Shown: positions 1 to 8,710, numbered from the stretch's first letter. The stretch is 64,000 nucleotides of DNA from Marinococcus luteus (GCF_900106595.1 NZ_FNNC01000007.1:62001-126000), one strand, 5' to 3'. Numbers and translations: made by a program. The notes: a model not told the origin generated them from the letters alone.

Positions 1-34
1 TTACTTAGGACTATTAATTAGTTTTTGCAAACAT

Positions 35-60
35 AAAAAGATCTGCCTCATGGGCAGATC
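35..60 (-). terminator. intrinsic terminator of the TetR-NDH gene
   Basis: Read on the minus strand, an 8-bp stem GATCTGCC/GGCAGATC with a 5-nt loop is followed by five T. It lies 30 bp beyond the stop codon of the TetR-NADH dehydrogenase gene. Confidence 0.8.
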
Positions 61-90
61 CTCTGGTGGAACATGAAATTATTTTGGCTA

Positions 91-1170
91 TTAAACGCCG
101 GAATGGTTTTTGTACATCCAGAGCACGCCGCTTTTTAACAGACGGGCGACGCGGCCGGTAACTGCTGCTTTGGCAGTGCCGCCCATCACCCCGAAGCCGT
201 GCTTTTTGCCTAACGACCCGAGGGTGCCCTTGAGTTTGATTTCAGGCATCGTTTCCGGAAGCGGTTCGTTCTTCCATTGTTTTTTCATAATTGTGGCGAT
301 CTGTTCTGCCTGTCCCTCGGCAAGCTGGGCGCTTGGAGCGTGCGGCAGACTGGCACAGTCCCCGACGATAAAAATATTTTTATCGTTTGTTAGATGATGG
401 TGGGGGGTTAAAATTATGCGTCCTTTCCGGTCTTTTTCCGTATCCAGGTCACGGATGATTTTATTTGGCTGGATACCTGCAGTCCAAATGATTGCTTCAG
501 ACTGGATCCAGTCTTCGTGGTTGTACAGGCCTTCTGCTGTCACAGTAGTGATGTCGGAATTGCTGATGACTTCAACGTCGTGCTTTTCAAACCAGTTCTG
601 TACATAGTTACTAAGCCGTTTCGGGAACATAGGAAGAATGGTTTCCCCGCGGTCAAACAGACGTATGTGAAGATCTGAGCGGCTCTCCCGCAGTTCACTG
701 GCCAGTTCTACGCCGCTGAGTCCGGCGCCTACGATGCTGACAGCGGATTTTGGCGGTAGATTGCTGATAGCTTCGTATGTTCGGCGTGTTGCTTCCATAC
801 TTTGAATACTGTAGGAATGCTCTTCTGCACCGGGAACCCCGTGAAAGTTGTCGACCGAGCCAAGACCGGCAATGAGCTTGTCATATGGAAGCGAAGAAGA
901 ATCAGACATAACCACCAGCTGATTTTCCATGTCGATATGGTCGACCGTGCCAAAATGAATTTTTAAACGGGAATGGTCGGGAAACGGAACACGCACGTCG
1001 TGGTCCGACTCGGTGCCGGCAGCAAGCGCGTAGTATTCCGTTTTCATACAGTGGTACGGAAGTTTATCCACTAATGTAATATCAACATCCTGGGGAAGGT
1101 CGCTGCCGAGCACGCGCTGAAGAAAACGCATCCCCCCGTAGCCTCCGCCTAATACGATAATTTTTTCCAT
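91..1170 (-). CDS. yutJ: internal-start type II NADH dehydrogenase product (YutJ-like)
   Basis: ATG at 1170 gives a 359-residue protein starting MEKIIVLGGGYGG, the normal length and start for the YutJ branch of NDH-2 flavoproteins, which pass electrons from NADH to quinone at the inner membrane face without pumping protons. An AAAGGGGGACAAG ribosome site lies 7-15 nt upstream, inside the regulator's reading frame, so independent initiation is likely. Motifs: FAD-binding GGGYGG, NAD-binding GAGLSG, C-terminal GDCAS. Whether the free form, the fusion or both are made cannot be told from sequence. Confidence 0.65.
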   Translation of the reverse strand: MEKIIVLGGGYGGMRFLQRVLGSDLPQDVDITLVDKLPYHCMKTEYYALAAGTESDHDVRVPFPDHSRLKIHFGTVDHIDMENQLVVMSDSSSLPYDKLIAGLGSVDNFHGVPGAEEHSYSIQSMEATRRTYEAISNLPPKSAVSIVGAGLSGVELASELRESRSDLHIRLFDRGETILPMFPKRLSNYVQNWFEKHDVEVISNSDITTVTAEGLYNHEDWIQSEAIIWTAGIQPNKIIRDLDTEKDRKGRIILTPHHHLTNDKNIFIVGDCASLPHAPSAQLAEGQAEQIATIMKKQWKNEPLPETMPEIKLKGTLGSLGKKHGFGVMGGTAKAAVTGRVARLLKSGVLWMYKNHSGV

Positions 1171-1740
1171 TGTTTCTTGTCCCCCTTTGAGTAGCATGCT
1201 GTCTATGCCCGCGTGGACCAGCTGCATAAAATGATGAAGTAGTTCTTCGCGGTCGGTTTCAGCTCCGATGGATAGCTGATAGTAAAAATAGCTGTTGATG
1301 ATATGTGCCCATCGATTCGAAGAAATGGAAGGGTCTATTTCCTGCTGGCGGACACCGCTCTCAAGGAGCTGTTCCCACGTGCGAAGCAAAGCACTGTCAT
1401 GCTCGACCACATGGCGCCAAATGTGCCTGGTCAGGGAAGGGTTCAGGTGAAAGTCCCCCAGGAAATATCCGGCATAGGCACGAATACGGGAAGGAAGTGT
1501 CATGCGCTGAATTTTATACGTCTGCATGTATTCCTGCACCCTGAGCAGCCGGTCTTCTGCGAGTGCACGCATGATCGACTCTTTCGTAGGGAAGTAATTG
1601 AAAAAAGTCCCTTTGGCGACTTCGGCTGAAGCCGTGATTTCCTGTACAGTCGTCTGCTCAAAGCCCTTTTCCTGGAATAAATGCACAGCAGCCTGCAGAA
1701 TGCGGGAACGTGTCTGCTCTCGTTTTTCCGTTCGTTTCAT
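91..1740 (-). CDS. TetR-type regulator fused in frame to type II NADH dehydrogenase (YutJ-like)
   Basis: One uninterrupted 549-codon frame holds two proteins. Residues 1-190 are a TetR/AcrR regulator: the helix-turn-helix lies at about 10-60 (TTVQEITASAEVAKGTFFNY) and a ligand-domain-like helical part follows. Residues 191-549 are a complete type II NADH dehydrogenase/pyridine nucleotide-disulfide oxidoreductase with an FAD GGGYGG motif, an NAD motif IVGAGLSGVELA and FIVGDCAS near the C-terminus. The start at 1740 is preferred over 1776 because AGAGGGGGC lies just before it. There is no stop codon between the halves; the ribosome site of the dehydrogenase is translated as Lys-Gly-Gly-Gln within the regulator. 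A joined protein, two proteins from one message, or both are possible. In B. subtilis yutJ is a separate gene beside yuzB, as I recall it. Confidence 0.8.
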   Translation of the reverse strand: MKRTEKREQTRSRILQAAVHLFQEKGFEQTTVQEITASAEVAKGTFFNYFPTKESIMRALAEDRLLRVQEYMQTYKIQRMTLPSRIRAYAGYFLGDFHLNPSLTRHIWRHVVEHDSALLRTWEQLLESGVRQQEIDPSISSNRWAHIINSYFYYQLSIGAETDREELLHHFMQLVHAGIDSMLLKGGQETMEKIIVLGGGYGGMRFLQRVLGSDLPQDVDITLVDKLPYHCMKTEYYALAAGTESDHDVRVPFPDHSRLKIHFGTVDHIDMENQLVVMSDSSSLPYDKLIAGLGSVDNFHGVPGAEEHSYSIQSMEATRRTYEAISNLPPKSAVSIVGAGLSGVELASELRESRSDLHIRLFDRGETILPMFPKRLSNYVQNWFEKHDVEVISNSDITTVTAEGLYNHEDWIQSEAIIWTAGIQPNKIIRDLDTEKDRKGRIILTPHHHLTNDKNIFIVGDCASLPHAPSAQLAEGQAEQIATIMKKQWKNEPLPETMPEIKLKGTLGSLGKKHGFGVMGGTAKAAVTGRVARLLKSGVLWMYKNHSGV

Positions 1741-1927
1741 GGAATGCCCCCTCTGCGCAGCTGAAAGCATTTGCAAAAATAAAAAGTTACAATAGAGAGA
1801 ACAATTCGGTGGTGCAGCCAGTAAAAATGACTGCGGTCAATTTTGATTATAGAGAGGTACAGCTGCTTTGGCAACCAATTTTAAAAATATCAAACAATTT
1901 TGTGAACGGGGCATTCAAACGAATTGG

Positions 1928-1956
1928 TTGACGCAGCGGCCACAGACGACTAATAT
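1928..1956 (+). promoter_or_regulatory. sigma-A promoter of yuzB
   Basis: TTGACG (1928-1933), 17-bp spacer, TAATAT (1951-1956), 34 bp before the yuzB start. The divergent TetR gene shares this intergenic region, which also holds a short palindrome TGACTGCGGTCA near 1830, a possible but weak operator. Confidence 0.65.
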
Positions 1957-1989
1957 AAACTCGTATAACCCGGGAAGAGGTGATGAAAG

Positions 1990-2226
1990 GTGAGGCCAAT
2001 TATTGAGTTTTGCATGAGTAATTTGGCGAACGGCTCTCACGGGGCAATGGAAGAACTTGAAAAAGATCCGAATCTGGATGTTATTGAAGATATATGCTTA
2101 GGCTACTGCGGCCGTTGCTCTATGAATATGTACGCGCTTGTGAACGGGGAGCCGGTAGAAGGGGAAGATGAAAAAGATCTTCTTGCCAATATTTATACTC
2201 ATCTCGAAGAAAACCCAATGTTTTAA
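1990..2226 (+). CDS. yuzB: YuzB family small protein (DUF1450/UPF0349)
   Basis: The 78-residue product has the length and features of the YuzB family: an N-terminal RPIIEFCMSNL stretch and a CLGYCGRCSMNMYALVNGEPV segment with cysteines spaced like a thioredoxin-fold or metal site. The function of the family is unknown. The start is GTG at 1990 with GAAGAGGTGATGAAAG just before it; no ATG fits. It lies divergent from the NADH dehydrogenase gene as in B. subtilis and is closed by a terminator, so it is probably monocistronic. Confidence 0.85.
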   Translation: MRPIIEFCMSNLANGSHGAMEELEKDPNLDVIEDICLGYCGRCSMNMYALVNGEPVEGEDEKDLLANIYTHLEENPMF

Positions 2227-2231
2227 TGCAA

Positions 2232-2267
2232 AAGCGTCTTTCTGCAGAAGGGAAGACGCTTTTTTTC
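2232..2267 (+). terminator. intrinsic terminator after yuzB
   Basis: AAGCGTCTT (2232-2240) pairs with AAGACGCTT (2253-2261) and runs into a T tract, directly after the yuzB stop. Confidence 0.85.
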
Positions 2268-2292
2268 TCAACGTTTAAAGAGGGGGCAAAGA

Positions 2293-2547
2293 ATGGATAT
2301 CATTCCTTTTGAAAATACATGGCCGTATGACAAAATAGGTGAAGATATTTATATTAATGAATGTCCGTACTGCGGAACTAGAAATATATTAACAGCGATG
2401 AAAGTAAAAGATTTAGAATGGGCAAAAGAGGAAATAAAAACATATATCAATATGCCGTGCTGTCATAAACGCATGCATATTGTATTTGCAGATGAAGATT
2501 ACTTATGGACGACAGAGCCGCTGAGACGAAGGGAGAGAAAGGCATGA
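2293..2547 (+). CDS. small CxxC/CC putative zinc-binding protein
   Basis: The 84-residue protein carries [10 protein letters not shown] near residues 23-32 and MPCCHKRMH near 53-61. This pattern of CxxC plus CC, with histidines, suggests a bound metal. AAGAGGGGGC precedes the ATG. The last codons overlap the dapF start as ATGA, so the two genes are translationally coupled and share a transcript. I do not recognise the family. The link to lysine/peptidoglycan precursor synthesis rests only on the overlap. Confidence 0.7.
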   Translation: MDIIPFENTWPYDKIGEDIYINECPYCGTRNILTAMKVKDLEWAKEEIKTYINMPCCHKRMHIVFADEDYLWTTEPLRRRERKA

Positions 2548-3401
2548 AATTTACAAAAATGCACGGGCTTGGCAACAGCTACATTTATGTCGATGTATTT
2601 GAAGAAACACTCGAAGAGCATGAGCTGCCGAGGCTTGCCCGTCAGGTAGCCGATAAAAATAAAGGAATCGGTTCAGATGGCCTGATTTTGATTGGGCCGT
2701 CGACCCATGAAGACGTGAAGATGCAGGTGTTCAACGCTGATGGATCGGAAGCGAAAAACTGCGGAAACGGACTGCGCTGCACAGCTAAGTATGCGTATGA
2801 GCATGGTTACGTTAACAAAGAGCGTTTTACGATCGAAACGCTCGGAGGAACGATGAAAGCGACTGTTCACCCGGACAATACCGGCCAGACCGTCAGCCTG
2901 GTGACCGTCGACATGGGTGCTCCGGAATTTGACTGGGGCCGGGTGCCCGTCAAAGAGCAGGGAGAGGGAGAGCTCTCCCTTGAAGCTGCAGGCCGTTCCT
3001 GGCAGCTGATGCCTGTATCCATGGGCAATCCGCATGGAGTCATTTTCGTGGATGACACAGAACAGGCGCCGGTGGAAACGGCCGGGGCGGAGCTTGAAAC
3101 ACACGAAGCTTTTCCGGAAGGGGCCAACATTGAGTTCGTGCATATGCGCCGCAGCGATGTGATGGATTTTAGAGTATGGGAACGCGGCTCCGGTGTTACC
3201 CAGGCATGCGGAACAGGCGCTTGTGCGGCGGTGGCAGCCGCAGTGGCAGCCGGAAAGAGTGAAAAAGACAAAGAGGTGACTGTGCATCTTCCCGGAGGTG
3301 ATCTGTATATTACGTGGCAGTCATCAGGGAATATACTGATGACGGGAAATGCTGAGGTTATCTGCACTGGGGACTATGAAACAAGAAGAGCCTCAATATA
3401 A
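2544..3401 (+). CDS. dapF: diaminopimelate epimerase
   Basis: DapF converts LL- to meso-diaminopimelate, the precursor of lysine and of the peptidoglycan cross-link, in the cytosol without a cofactor. The 285-residue length is standard. Both catalytic cysteines are visible: in the motif [16 protein letters not shown] and in [12 protein letters not shown] near residue 220. The start at 2544 ([17 protein letters not shown]) is chosen because it overlaps the upstream stop as ATGA and matches the family N-terminus; GGGAGAGAAAGGC is the ribosome site. It closes a two-gene operon that ends at a strong bidirectional terminator. Confidence 0.96.
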   Translation: MKFTKMHGLGNSYIYVDVFEETLEEHELPRLARQVADKNKGIGSDGLILIGPSTHEDVKMQVFNADGSEAKNCGNGLRCTAKYAYEHGYVNKERFTIETLGGTMKATVHPDNTGQTVSLVTVDMGAPEFDWGRVPVKEQGEGELSLEAAGRSWQLMPVSMGNPHGVIFVDDTEQAPVETAGAELETHEAFPEGANIEFVHMRRSDVMDFRVWERGSGVTQACGTGACAAVAAAVAAGKSEKDKEVTVHLPGGDLYITWQSSGNILMTGNAEVICTGDYETRRASI

Positions 3402-3403
3402 AG

Positions 3404-3434
3404 AAAAAGAGAGCGGGCGCCCGCTCTCTTTTTT
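3404..3434. terminator. bidirectional terminator between dapF and mqnE
   Basis: A perfect 10-bp palindromic stem, GAGAGCGGGC/GCCCGCTCTC (3409-3428), is flanked by an A tract on the left and a T tract on the right. It can serve both converging genes. Confidence 0.9.
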
Positions 3435-3438
3435 ACGT

Positions 3439-4536
3439 TTAATAGGATTTAACAATGTTATAGAAGGTATCCCGTTCCACCGGGGTTTTGCCTGCTGTTT
3501 TAATCAGGTGGATCAATTCTTTGCGGGTGATTCCCTGGGACGTCAGCGCGCCGACAGAGTGGGAGATTCGTTCCTCAATCAGGGTGCCGTGAATATCGTC
3601 GGAGCCAAATGTGAGTGCCATCTGGGTCAGCTGGGCGCCGATATTAATCCAGTACGCTTTAATGTGATCAAAGTTATCAAGCATAAGTCGTGAAATCGCT
3701 ACGGTCCGCAGGTCATCAAACGCGGAGGTGCGCTGGTGCAGGCCGGCATCGAGCTTGCGCGGCTGCATGGCGAGCGGGATAAAGACCATGAATCCATTGG
3801 TTTTGTCCTGCAGCGCACGAACACGATCCATATGAATGAGTCGTTCTTCCTTCGATTCAATCGACCCGTACAGCATCGTCGCGTGTGTACGCATGCCAAG
3901 GTCATGGGCGAGTTCGTGAGCTTCGAGCCATTCAAATGTCGTCGCCTTGTCCGGACTCATTTTCGCGCGGTAATTCTCTGTAAGAATTTCAGCACCGCCG
4001 CCTGGAAGCGTATCGAGTCCTGCCTTTTGCAGCTCTATGAGGACTTCGCGCATGCTGAGCCCTGCGTGACGGGCAAAAAATTCGATTTCAGCTCCTGTGT
4101 AGGCTTTAACTTTTGCCTGTGGGTAATGCTTTTTCAACACACGGACGGTGTTTAAATAATACTCAAACGGAACGTCCGTGTTGTGACCGCCAACGATGTG
4201 AAATTCCCGGATATTGTCATTCCAGCGTTTCTCTACGTATTCAAGCAGTTCTTCTTCATGCATCGTATACGCGTTTTCCTGGCCGGGCTTGCGTTTAAAT
4301 CCGCAAAACGAGCAGCTGGCTTCGCATACGTTGGTCGGGTTGATGTACATATTTTCGATAAAATAAACGTTATCCCCGTTTTTTCTTTCGTTCACCTCAT
4401 TTGCCAACTGGGCCACGGTTAACAGGTCTGCTGTTTCATAGAGGTAGAGGCCGTCTTCAATGGATAACCGTTCTCCTTCTCGGACTTTGTCGGCAATGCG
4501 CTGCATGTCGGCGTCGCGATTCAAGGTGATCGCCAT
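3439..4536 (-). CDS. mqnE: aminodeoxyfutalosine synthase (radical SAM, MqnE)
   Basis: MqnE joins 3-[(1-carboxyvinyl)oxy]benzoate to adenosine in the futalosine route to menaquinone. The 365-residue protein has the radical-SAM cluster motif CEASCSFC and, further on, LPGGGAEI, an ATMLYGSIE segment, MVFIPLAMQP and LDNFDHIKAYW. These fit MqnE better than the related MqnC. The ATG is preceded by GGAAAGGAAGG. It is convergent with dapF and unlinked here to other mqn genes. The best alternative is MqnC (dehypoxanthine futalosine cyclase). Its presence implies that this organism makes menaquinone by the futalosine rather than the classical men route; a UbiD-type gene at 42183 fits that. Confidence 0.87.
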   Translation of the reverse strand: MAITLNRDADMQRIADKVREGERLSIEDGLYLYETADLLTVAQLANEVNERKNGDNVYFIENMYINPTNVCEASCSFCGFKRKPGQENAYTMHEEELLEYVEKRWNDNIREFHIVGGHNTDVPFEYYLNTVRVLKKHYPQAKVKAYTGAEIEFFARHAGLSMREVLIELQKAGLDTLPGGGAEILTENYRAKMSPDKATTFEWLEAHELAHDLGMRTHATMLYGSIESKEERLIHMDRVRALQDKTNGFMVFIPLAMQPRKLDAGLHQRTSAFDDLRTVAISRLMLDNFDHIKAYWINIGAQLTQMALTFGSDDIHGTLIEERISHSVGALTSQGITRKELIHLIKTAGKTPVERDTFYNIVKSY

Positions 4537-4759
4537 ATTAATCCTTCCTTTCCGATGTACAAGAAATACTGTGAAGTTAAAGCTCAGCGGTTCTGCAGGC
4601 AGCTTCCGTACCGCCGTGCAACACCTTATCTGCTGTATAGGTATATAAAAGGTATGCTGCCAGGGAAAGACATCATGCTAACAAGAATTTCCGGGGCTCA
4701 ATTTCTTATTATACATCGTGCTATTACGGAAGGAAAGTAACAACGCCCAAAGCAGTTCT

Positions 4760-6394
4760 TCAATCGGAAGAAGCGGCTGCAGGGGAGGCTGAAGAGTAAT
4801 TCCAAGCTTCCGGATAAAGCGGCATCCGCTCCGCCCGGTAAACCACCCGGCCGTCGCCCTCCCCGATGCCGGAAAGCTCGAGTTCGTAAACTACTTCATC
4901 TGTGGTGCCGGCAGTTTCAACGACAGTGGCCTGGTAGCCGTCCTTCACCTTCTGGTAGCCGGAGGTGAGCAGGCGGTTTTCGGTTTCGTACATATAATCA
5001 GCATCGCTGACCACGTTGGAGAAAAAATCTTTCCCGCGTTCTTCGCCGTAATCCCAGACGGTTTCCACGGTGCCTTCCTCTTCATTGATACGGTATTGAA
5101 TGCCCTGGCTGAAATCCTGGCTGATGGATTCATCGCCGCGGGTGACTGCCCTGTTGTTGTCAAACAGGAGAACATCTTTTGTCTCCGGGTTGTCATCCTG
5201 ATCTGGAAGAATCATCGGAGCATGCTGGGCGCCGGGATATTTCAAATTACCATTTTTGGGCTCGAGCACTTTTTCAGCCATGTCCGCATTCCAACCTTCC
5301 GGGGCTCCAAGAATCCAGTTAATATTCATCCCGGGATACGTTAAGCTGAGCACAGCACTCTGATGACGGCTGGATATAAGAATGCTTTCATTTTCTTTGT
5401 CATACCAAATAGCGTTTAGGTGCATCCAGTCGCCGTCGCTTTCGTTCGGTCCGGAATATTCTTCGTACGTTTCAGAAGGGAAGATGTCTTTTAAATCAAG
5501 CGATTCCACCGTCTCGCCGGTATCGCGGTCGATTTCCACCATAGTATCCTCTACGTAGGCATTGCTGTTATCGTGCACGGTAACTAACAGGTTATTGTTG
5601 GGCAGTTCGATGGCGTCGTGGTGAATGACGTTAGTGTCCTCGTAGCTGGGCAGGTTAATCTTGTACTGATGCTGAACCTTTCCGAGCATGTCCGTCTCAA
5701 ACAGATATTCATTGCGATTATCCTCAGACTGCGATGCCCCGAGCAGCAGATTTCCATTGGAGAGCCGTTTAAACACAAACCCCCCGGTCCGGGAAGAGTA
5801 CCAGCGGATATCTCCCTGTTCATCCACTCCATAGAATTTGGATTTACCAGGGGTTAAAAAAGTAATTCCGGGCTCCATTTCTGCCGGAGAGCTTTTTATC
5901 ACTTCTCTATCATGAGCGAAGGCGGGAGTGTCGTTAGTTTCAATGGAAACGCTCTGCTCCTGAACGTTTCCCTGACGGTCCTCGGCTTCTATAGTAACTT
6001 CGTTGTCCGTATCAGGGTGAAGGCCGAGAACAGGCACCTCATGCTCCTGGTTAAAGGCAGAGTATGTATGTGTAATGTCCTGGGCGCCTCCGCGGCTGGC
6101 AACAGTCACAGTGATGCGGCTTGGATTTTCTGTGCGGAATTTTGTCAAAGCAGTCAGTGGAGCCTCGCCGTAAGGGTCCTGGATGACCATCGGATCGTCA
6201 AACGTGTAGTTTCCATCCATATATTCCTGCTGCCACTCCTTCTCCATTTCTTCCTGTGTTTCGATCAAATCGTTTTCGCTGTTTGTGGTGGAAGCACTTT
6301 GAAAAATGGAAAAAGAAACGGTCTGGCTAGTGTTCTCCGCAATAATGATCCATCCAGCAGCAAATGCGAGGATTACAAAAGTCATTATTTTCAA
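4760..6394 (-). CDS. arylsulfate sulfotransferase (AssT family), membrane-anchored
   Basis: AssT enzymes move sulfate between phenolic compounds without PAPS, through a sulfo-histidine, outside the membrane. The 544-residue protein begins with a hydrophobic signal/anchor (residues 3-19), then an acidic region, a beta-sandwich-like N-domain and a propeller. Candidate catalytic residues: His258/259 in NVIHHDAIELP, His325 in GDWMHLNAI, Arg343 in ISSRHQ and His391 in GAQHAPMIL. The 18-residue gap from His325 to Arg343 equals that of His356-Arg374 in the E. coli enzyme. No cysteine is present, unlike the disulfide-dependent enterobacterial proteins. No DsbL/DsbI genes lie nearby. The ATG follows GGGAGGTTTTTTTT on the minus strand. 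Physiological donor and acceptor are unknown. Confidence 0.8.
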   Translation of the reverse strand: MKIMTFVILAFAAGWIIIAENTSQTVSFSIFQSASTTNSENDLIETQEEMEKEWQQEYMDGNYTFDDPMVIQDPYGEAPLTALTKFRTENPSRITVTVASRGGAQDITHTYSAFNQEHEVPVLGLHPDTDNEVTIEAEDRQGNVQEQSVSIETNDTPAFAHDREVIKSSPAEMEPGITFLTPGKSKFYGVDEQGDIRWYSSRTGGFVFKRLSNGNLLLGASQSEDNRNEYLFETDMLGKVQHQYKINLPSYEDTNVIHHDAIELPNNNLLVTVHDNSNAYVEDTMVEIDRDTGETVESLDLKDIFPSETYEEYSGPNESDGDWMHLNAIWYDKENESILISSRHQSAVLSLTYPGMNINWILGAPEGWNADMAEKVLEPKNGNLKYPGAQHAPMILPDQDDNPETKDVLLFDNNRAVTRGDESISQDFSQGIQYRINEEEGTVETVWDYGEERGKDFFSNVVSDADYMYETENRLLTSGYQKVKDGYQATVVETAGTTDEVVYELELSGIGEGDGRVVYRAERMPLYPEAWNYSSASPAAASSD

Positions 6395-6499
6395 AAAAAA
6401 CCTCCCTGCTTTGAATTATAAGAACTTTCTTACAAGTATAAGCAAAATGAAAGTATTTGCACACAAAAACACCCGCCTGAAAAAACAAAAGGGGAATAT

Positions 6500-6528
6500 T
6501 TGAAGAACGGAGGATTAGGGTCTATAAT
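6500..6528 (+). promoter_or_regulatory. sigma-A promoter of yutM
   Basis: TTGAAG (6500-6505), 17-bp spacer, TATAAT (6523-6528), 37 bp before the yutM start. Confidence 0.75.
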
Positions 6529-6565
6529 ATAAATGAGCCTCAGATACACAAAGGAGGAAACACTA

Positions 6566-6919
6566 ATGTTAGTATTATCGGATGCAGCAGCACAGCGCGT
6601 GCTCGACATGATTGAAGAAGAAGGCGACAGTTCACTATATATGCGTGTAGGTGTAAAGGGCGGCGGATGCACCGGCTTATCCTACGGCATGGGTTTTGAT
6701 TCTATAGTAGAAGAAACCGATCAAGTGCTTGAAATCAAAGGTGTACCAATCGTTGTAGACAGTGAGAGTGCTCCTGTTCTGGATGGCGTAAACATCGATT
6801 TCAAAGAAAACATGATGGGCGGCGGATTTACAATCGACAACCCGAACGCCATCGCTTCCTGCGGCTGTGGTGCATCGTTCAAGACCGCAACCAAAGAAGG
6901 CACACCGGAAAAGTGCTAG
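6566..6919 (+). CDS. yutM: A-type iron-sulfur carrier (HesB/IscA family, YutM)
   Basis: The 117-residue cytosolic protein carries Fe-S clusters from the assembly scaffold to client enzymes. The three family cysteines are present: one in KGGGCTGLSYGM and two in the C-terminal ASCGCGASF. The start at 6566 (MLVLSDAAAQRV) is chosen over the in-frame codon at 6533 because AAAGGAGGAAA lies 5-6 nt before it. It has its own promoter and terminator and is a single-gene unit. Its position between dapF and yumC resembles B. subtilis. Confidence 0.93.
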   Translation: MLVLSDAAAQRVLDMIEEEGDSSLYMRVGVKGGGCTGLSYGMGFDSIVEETDQVLEIKGVPIVVDSESAPVLDGVNIDFKENMMGGGFTIDNPNAIASCGCGASFKTATKEGTPEKC

Positions 6920-6934
6920 AAAAATAGCGTTAGA

Positions 6935-6968
6935 AAAAGCAGCTGTCAGTGTACAGCTGCTTTTTTTA
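6935..6968 (+). terminator. intrinsic terminator after yutM
   Basis: AAAGCAGCTGT pairs with ACAGCTGCTTT, followed by a T run. Confidence 0.9.
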
Positions 6969-7025
6969 TGTTGTACTGGTCAATAATAGACACAATTTGT
7001 AAAATGTGAAGACAGGGGGGAAGTT

Positions 7026-7496
7026 ATGAAAAAACGAACGATCTTTACAGGAACGGTTGGTATACTTATGCTCACAGGCTGTGGGAGCAGCTTATCAGAC
7101 GACGAGCAGCAATACATAGACGAAGTGGACGAAAGTGCCACAGAGATTCAGCAGCTGGACACGAAGCTTACAGAAGCCGTAAACGCTGTGGAAAATGAAG
7201 AGGAAGGTGCAGCCGAAGAGCTGCAAAACATGCAGGAAGAGATTTTCGTAACAGCATTTGATAACGTCGAAGCCATCAGCGTACCGGAGGGCGAAGACAT
7301 GCAGGCAGTGTATAAAGCCCATACCTCTTATGCAAACGAGTATGTTTATATTGCAGAAGTCTTGATGAGTACAGAAAATCTGCAGCAGTCAATTGGAGAA
7401 AACATCAACCCGGTACTCGAGCGGGCGGAGGACGAGCAGAGCAGCTTTGCTGATACAGTAGAAGAAGAAACCGGGGAAGAAATCAGCTTTGAATAG
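7026..7496 (+). CDS. acidic lipoprotein of unknown function
   Basis: The 156-residue product begins with a lipoprotein signal: MKKR, a hydrophobic core, and the lipobox LTGC with Cys at about residue 19. The mature part is strongly acidic and probably helical (many Glu/Gln; coiled-coil-like around residues 27-75). No enzyme motif is visible. AGGGGGGAAG precedes the ATG. It has terminators on both sides and so is monocistronic. I do not recognise the family beyond generic secreted Bacillaceae lipoproteins. Confidence 0.8.
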   Translation: MKKRTIFTGTVGILMLTGCGSSLSDDEQQYIDEVDESATEIQQLDTKLTEAVNAVENEEEGAAEELQNMQEEIFVTAFDNVEAISVPEGEDMQAVYKAHTSYANEYVYIAEVLMSTENLQQSIGENINPVLERAEDEQSSFADTVEEETGEEISFE

Positions 7497-7500
7497 CAAA

Positions 7501-7532
7501 AAAAACGATCCCGAATACGGATCGTTTTTTTA
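7501..7532. terminator. bidirectional terminator between lipoprotein gene and yumC
   Basis: AAAAACGATC pairs with GATCGTTTTT; A-rich on the left and T-rich on the right, so it can serve both converging genes. Confidence 0.85.
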
Positions 7533-8522
7533 TTAAAACATATGGGAGCTGTGTCCTGGCTGGACTTTTGCCTTTGGATTAATATAATTCATCGCATTGT
7601 TCACTGCTGTAGGAGCTTCCCCGAAGCCGGTAGCAATTAATTTTACTTTGCCGTCGTAGGAAGTAACATCTCCTGCCGCGTATACGCCCGGGATGTTCGT
7701 TTCCATTTTCGTGTTTACAATGATGGAATTTTTATGAATATCCAGTCCCCATTCTTTAATAGGGCCGAGTGACGAAACGAAGCCGTAATTGACGATCAGG
7801 GAATCAACATCGACCACCTGTTCAGCAGTGCCTTTTACTTCTTCAAAAACGACCTGCTGAATACGTTCGCCGTCTCCGAGAACATCTTTAACCTGAAACG
7901 GTGTGAGAATATCCACATTCGACTGGTTAAGCTGTTCGACACTGTGCTCGTGGGCGCGGAATTTATCCCGGCGGTGGGCAAGGGTGACATCCGCAATGGG
8001 ATCAAGCATGTTTGCCCAGTCCACAGCCGAATCGCCGCCGCCGAGAATCGTTACTTTTTCACCGGCAAATGCCTGAAGGTCGTTAACGAAATAATGAAGG
8101 TTGGATTCTTCGTATGGTTCCATGCCGTCAATTTGAAGCTTCCTTGGCTGAAAGGCGCCTACACCGGCAGTGATAATGATAGTGCGGGTATAATGGACTC
8201 CTTTATCCGTGTGAAGCTCGATAAGATCATCTTCGTTGCGGATAACATTTTCTACGCTTTGTTCAAGCACTACTTCCGGATTGAACGGGTTCATCTGTTC
8301 AATTAAATTATCTACAAGCTCCTGGGCACGGACTTTCGGGAACCCTGCAACGTCATATATAAACTTTTCGGGGTAAAGAGCAGCAAGTTGGCCCCCAAGC
8401 TGTGGCATGCTTTCAATAATTTTAACTTTAGCCTGGCGCATCCCTCCGTAAAACGCGGTGAATAAACCGGTAGGGCCGCCGCCAATAATGGTCACATCAT
8501 ATATATCTGACTCTAATACCAT
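7533..8522 (-). CDS. yumC: ferredoxin/flavodoxin-NADP+ reductase (YumC type)
   Basis: The 329-residue thioredoxin-reductase-like flavoprotein lacks the CxxC redox pair, as expected for YumC-type reductases, which reduce ferredoxin or flavodoxin with NADPH in the cytosol. Visible motifs: FAD-binding [16 protein letters not shown] at about residues 12-27, NADP-binding [12 protein letters not shown] in the middle, and the C-terminal GVYAAGDV. An ACGGAGGTGTACC ribosome site precedes the ATG. It is divergent from the second NADH dehydrogenase, as in the B. subtilis yumC-yumB pair. Confidence 0.92.
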   Translation of the reverse strand: MVLESDIYDVTIIGGGPTGLFTAFYGGMRQAKVKIIESMPQLGGQLAALYPEKFIYDVAGFPKVRAQELVDNLIEQMNPFNPEVVLEQSVENVIRNEDDLIELHTDKGVHYTRTIIITAGVGAFQPRKLQIDGMEPYEESNLHYFVNDLQAFAGEKVTILGGGDSAVDWANMLDPIADVTLAHRRDKFRAHEHSVEQLNQSNVDILTPFQVKDVLGDGERIQQVVFEEVKGTAEQVVDVDSLIVNYGFVSSLGPIKEWGLDIHKNSIIVNTKMETNIPGVYAAGDVTSYDGKVKLIATGFGEAPTAVNNAMNYINPKAKVQPGHSSHMF

Positions 8523-8710
8523 TAAGGTACACCTCCGTGAATCTTTTCAAATTTCAATCCATTATAATACTGATTGAGAAAAATAGAAACCAATTGAGAA
8601 ATTGTTTCAAGAGTTACATTGTAACATAAGCAAAATCAGTGCCAAGGGTATTTCCCTCCCGCATTTAGGAAGAAGGGATGAAAAAAGGTGAAAATCGGGA
8701 AAAAGGTTGA

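Noticed and set aside
2673-3287. 204-codon minus-strand frame inside dapF
   Set aside because: It lies opposite a certain gene, has no ribosome site and no domain.
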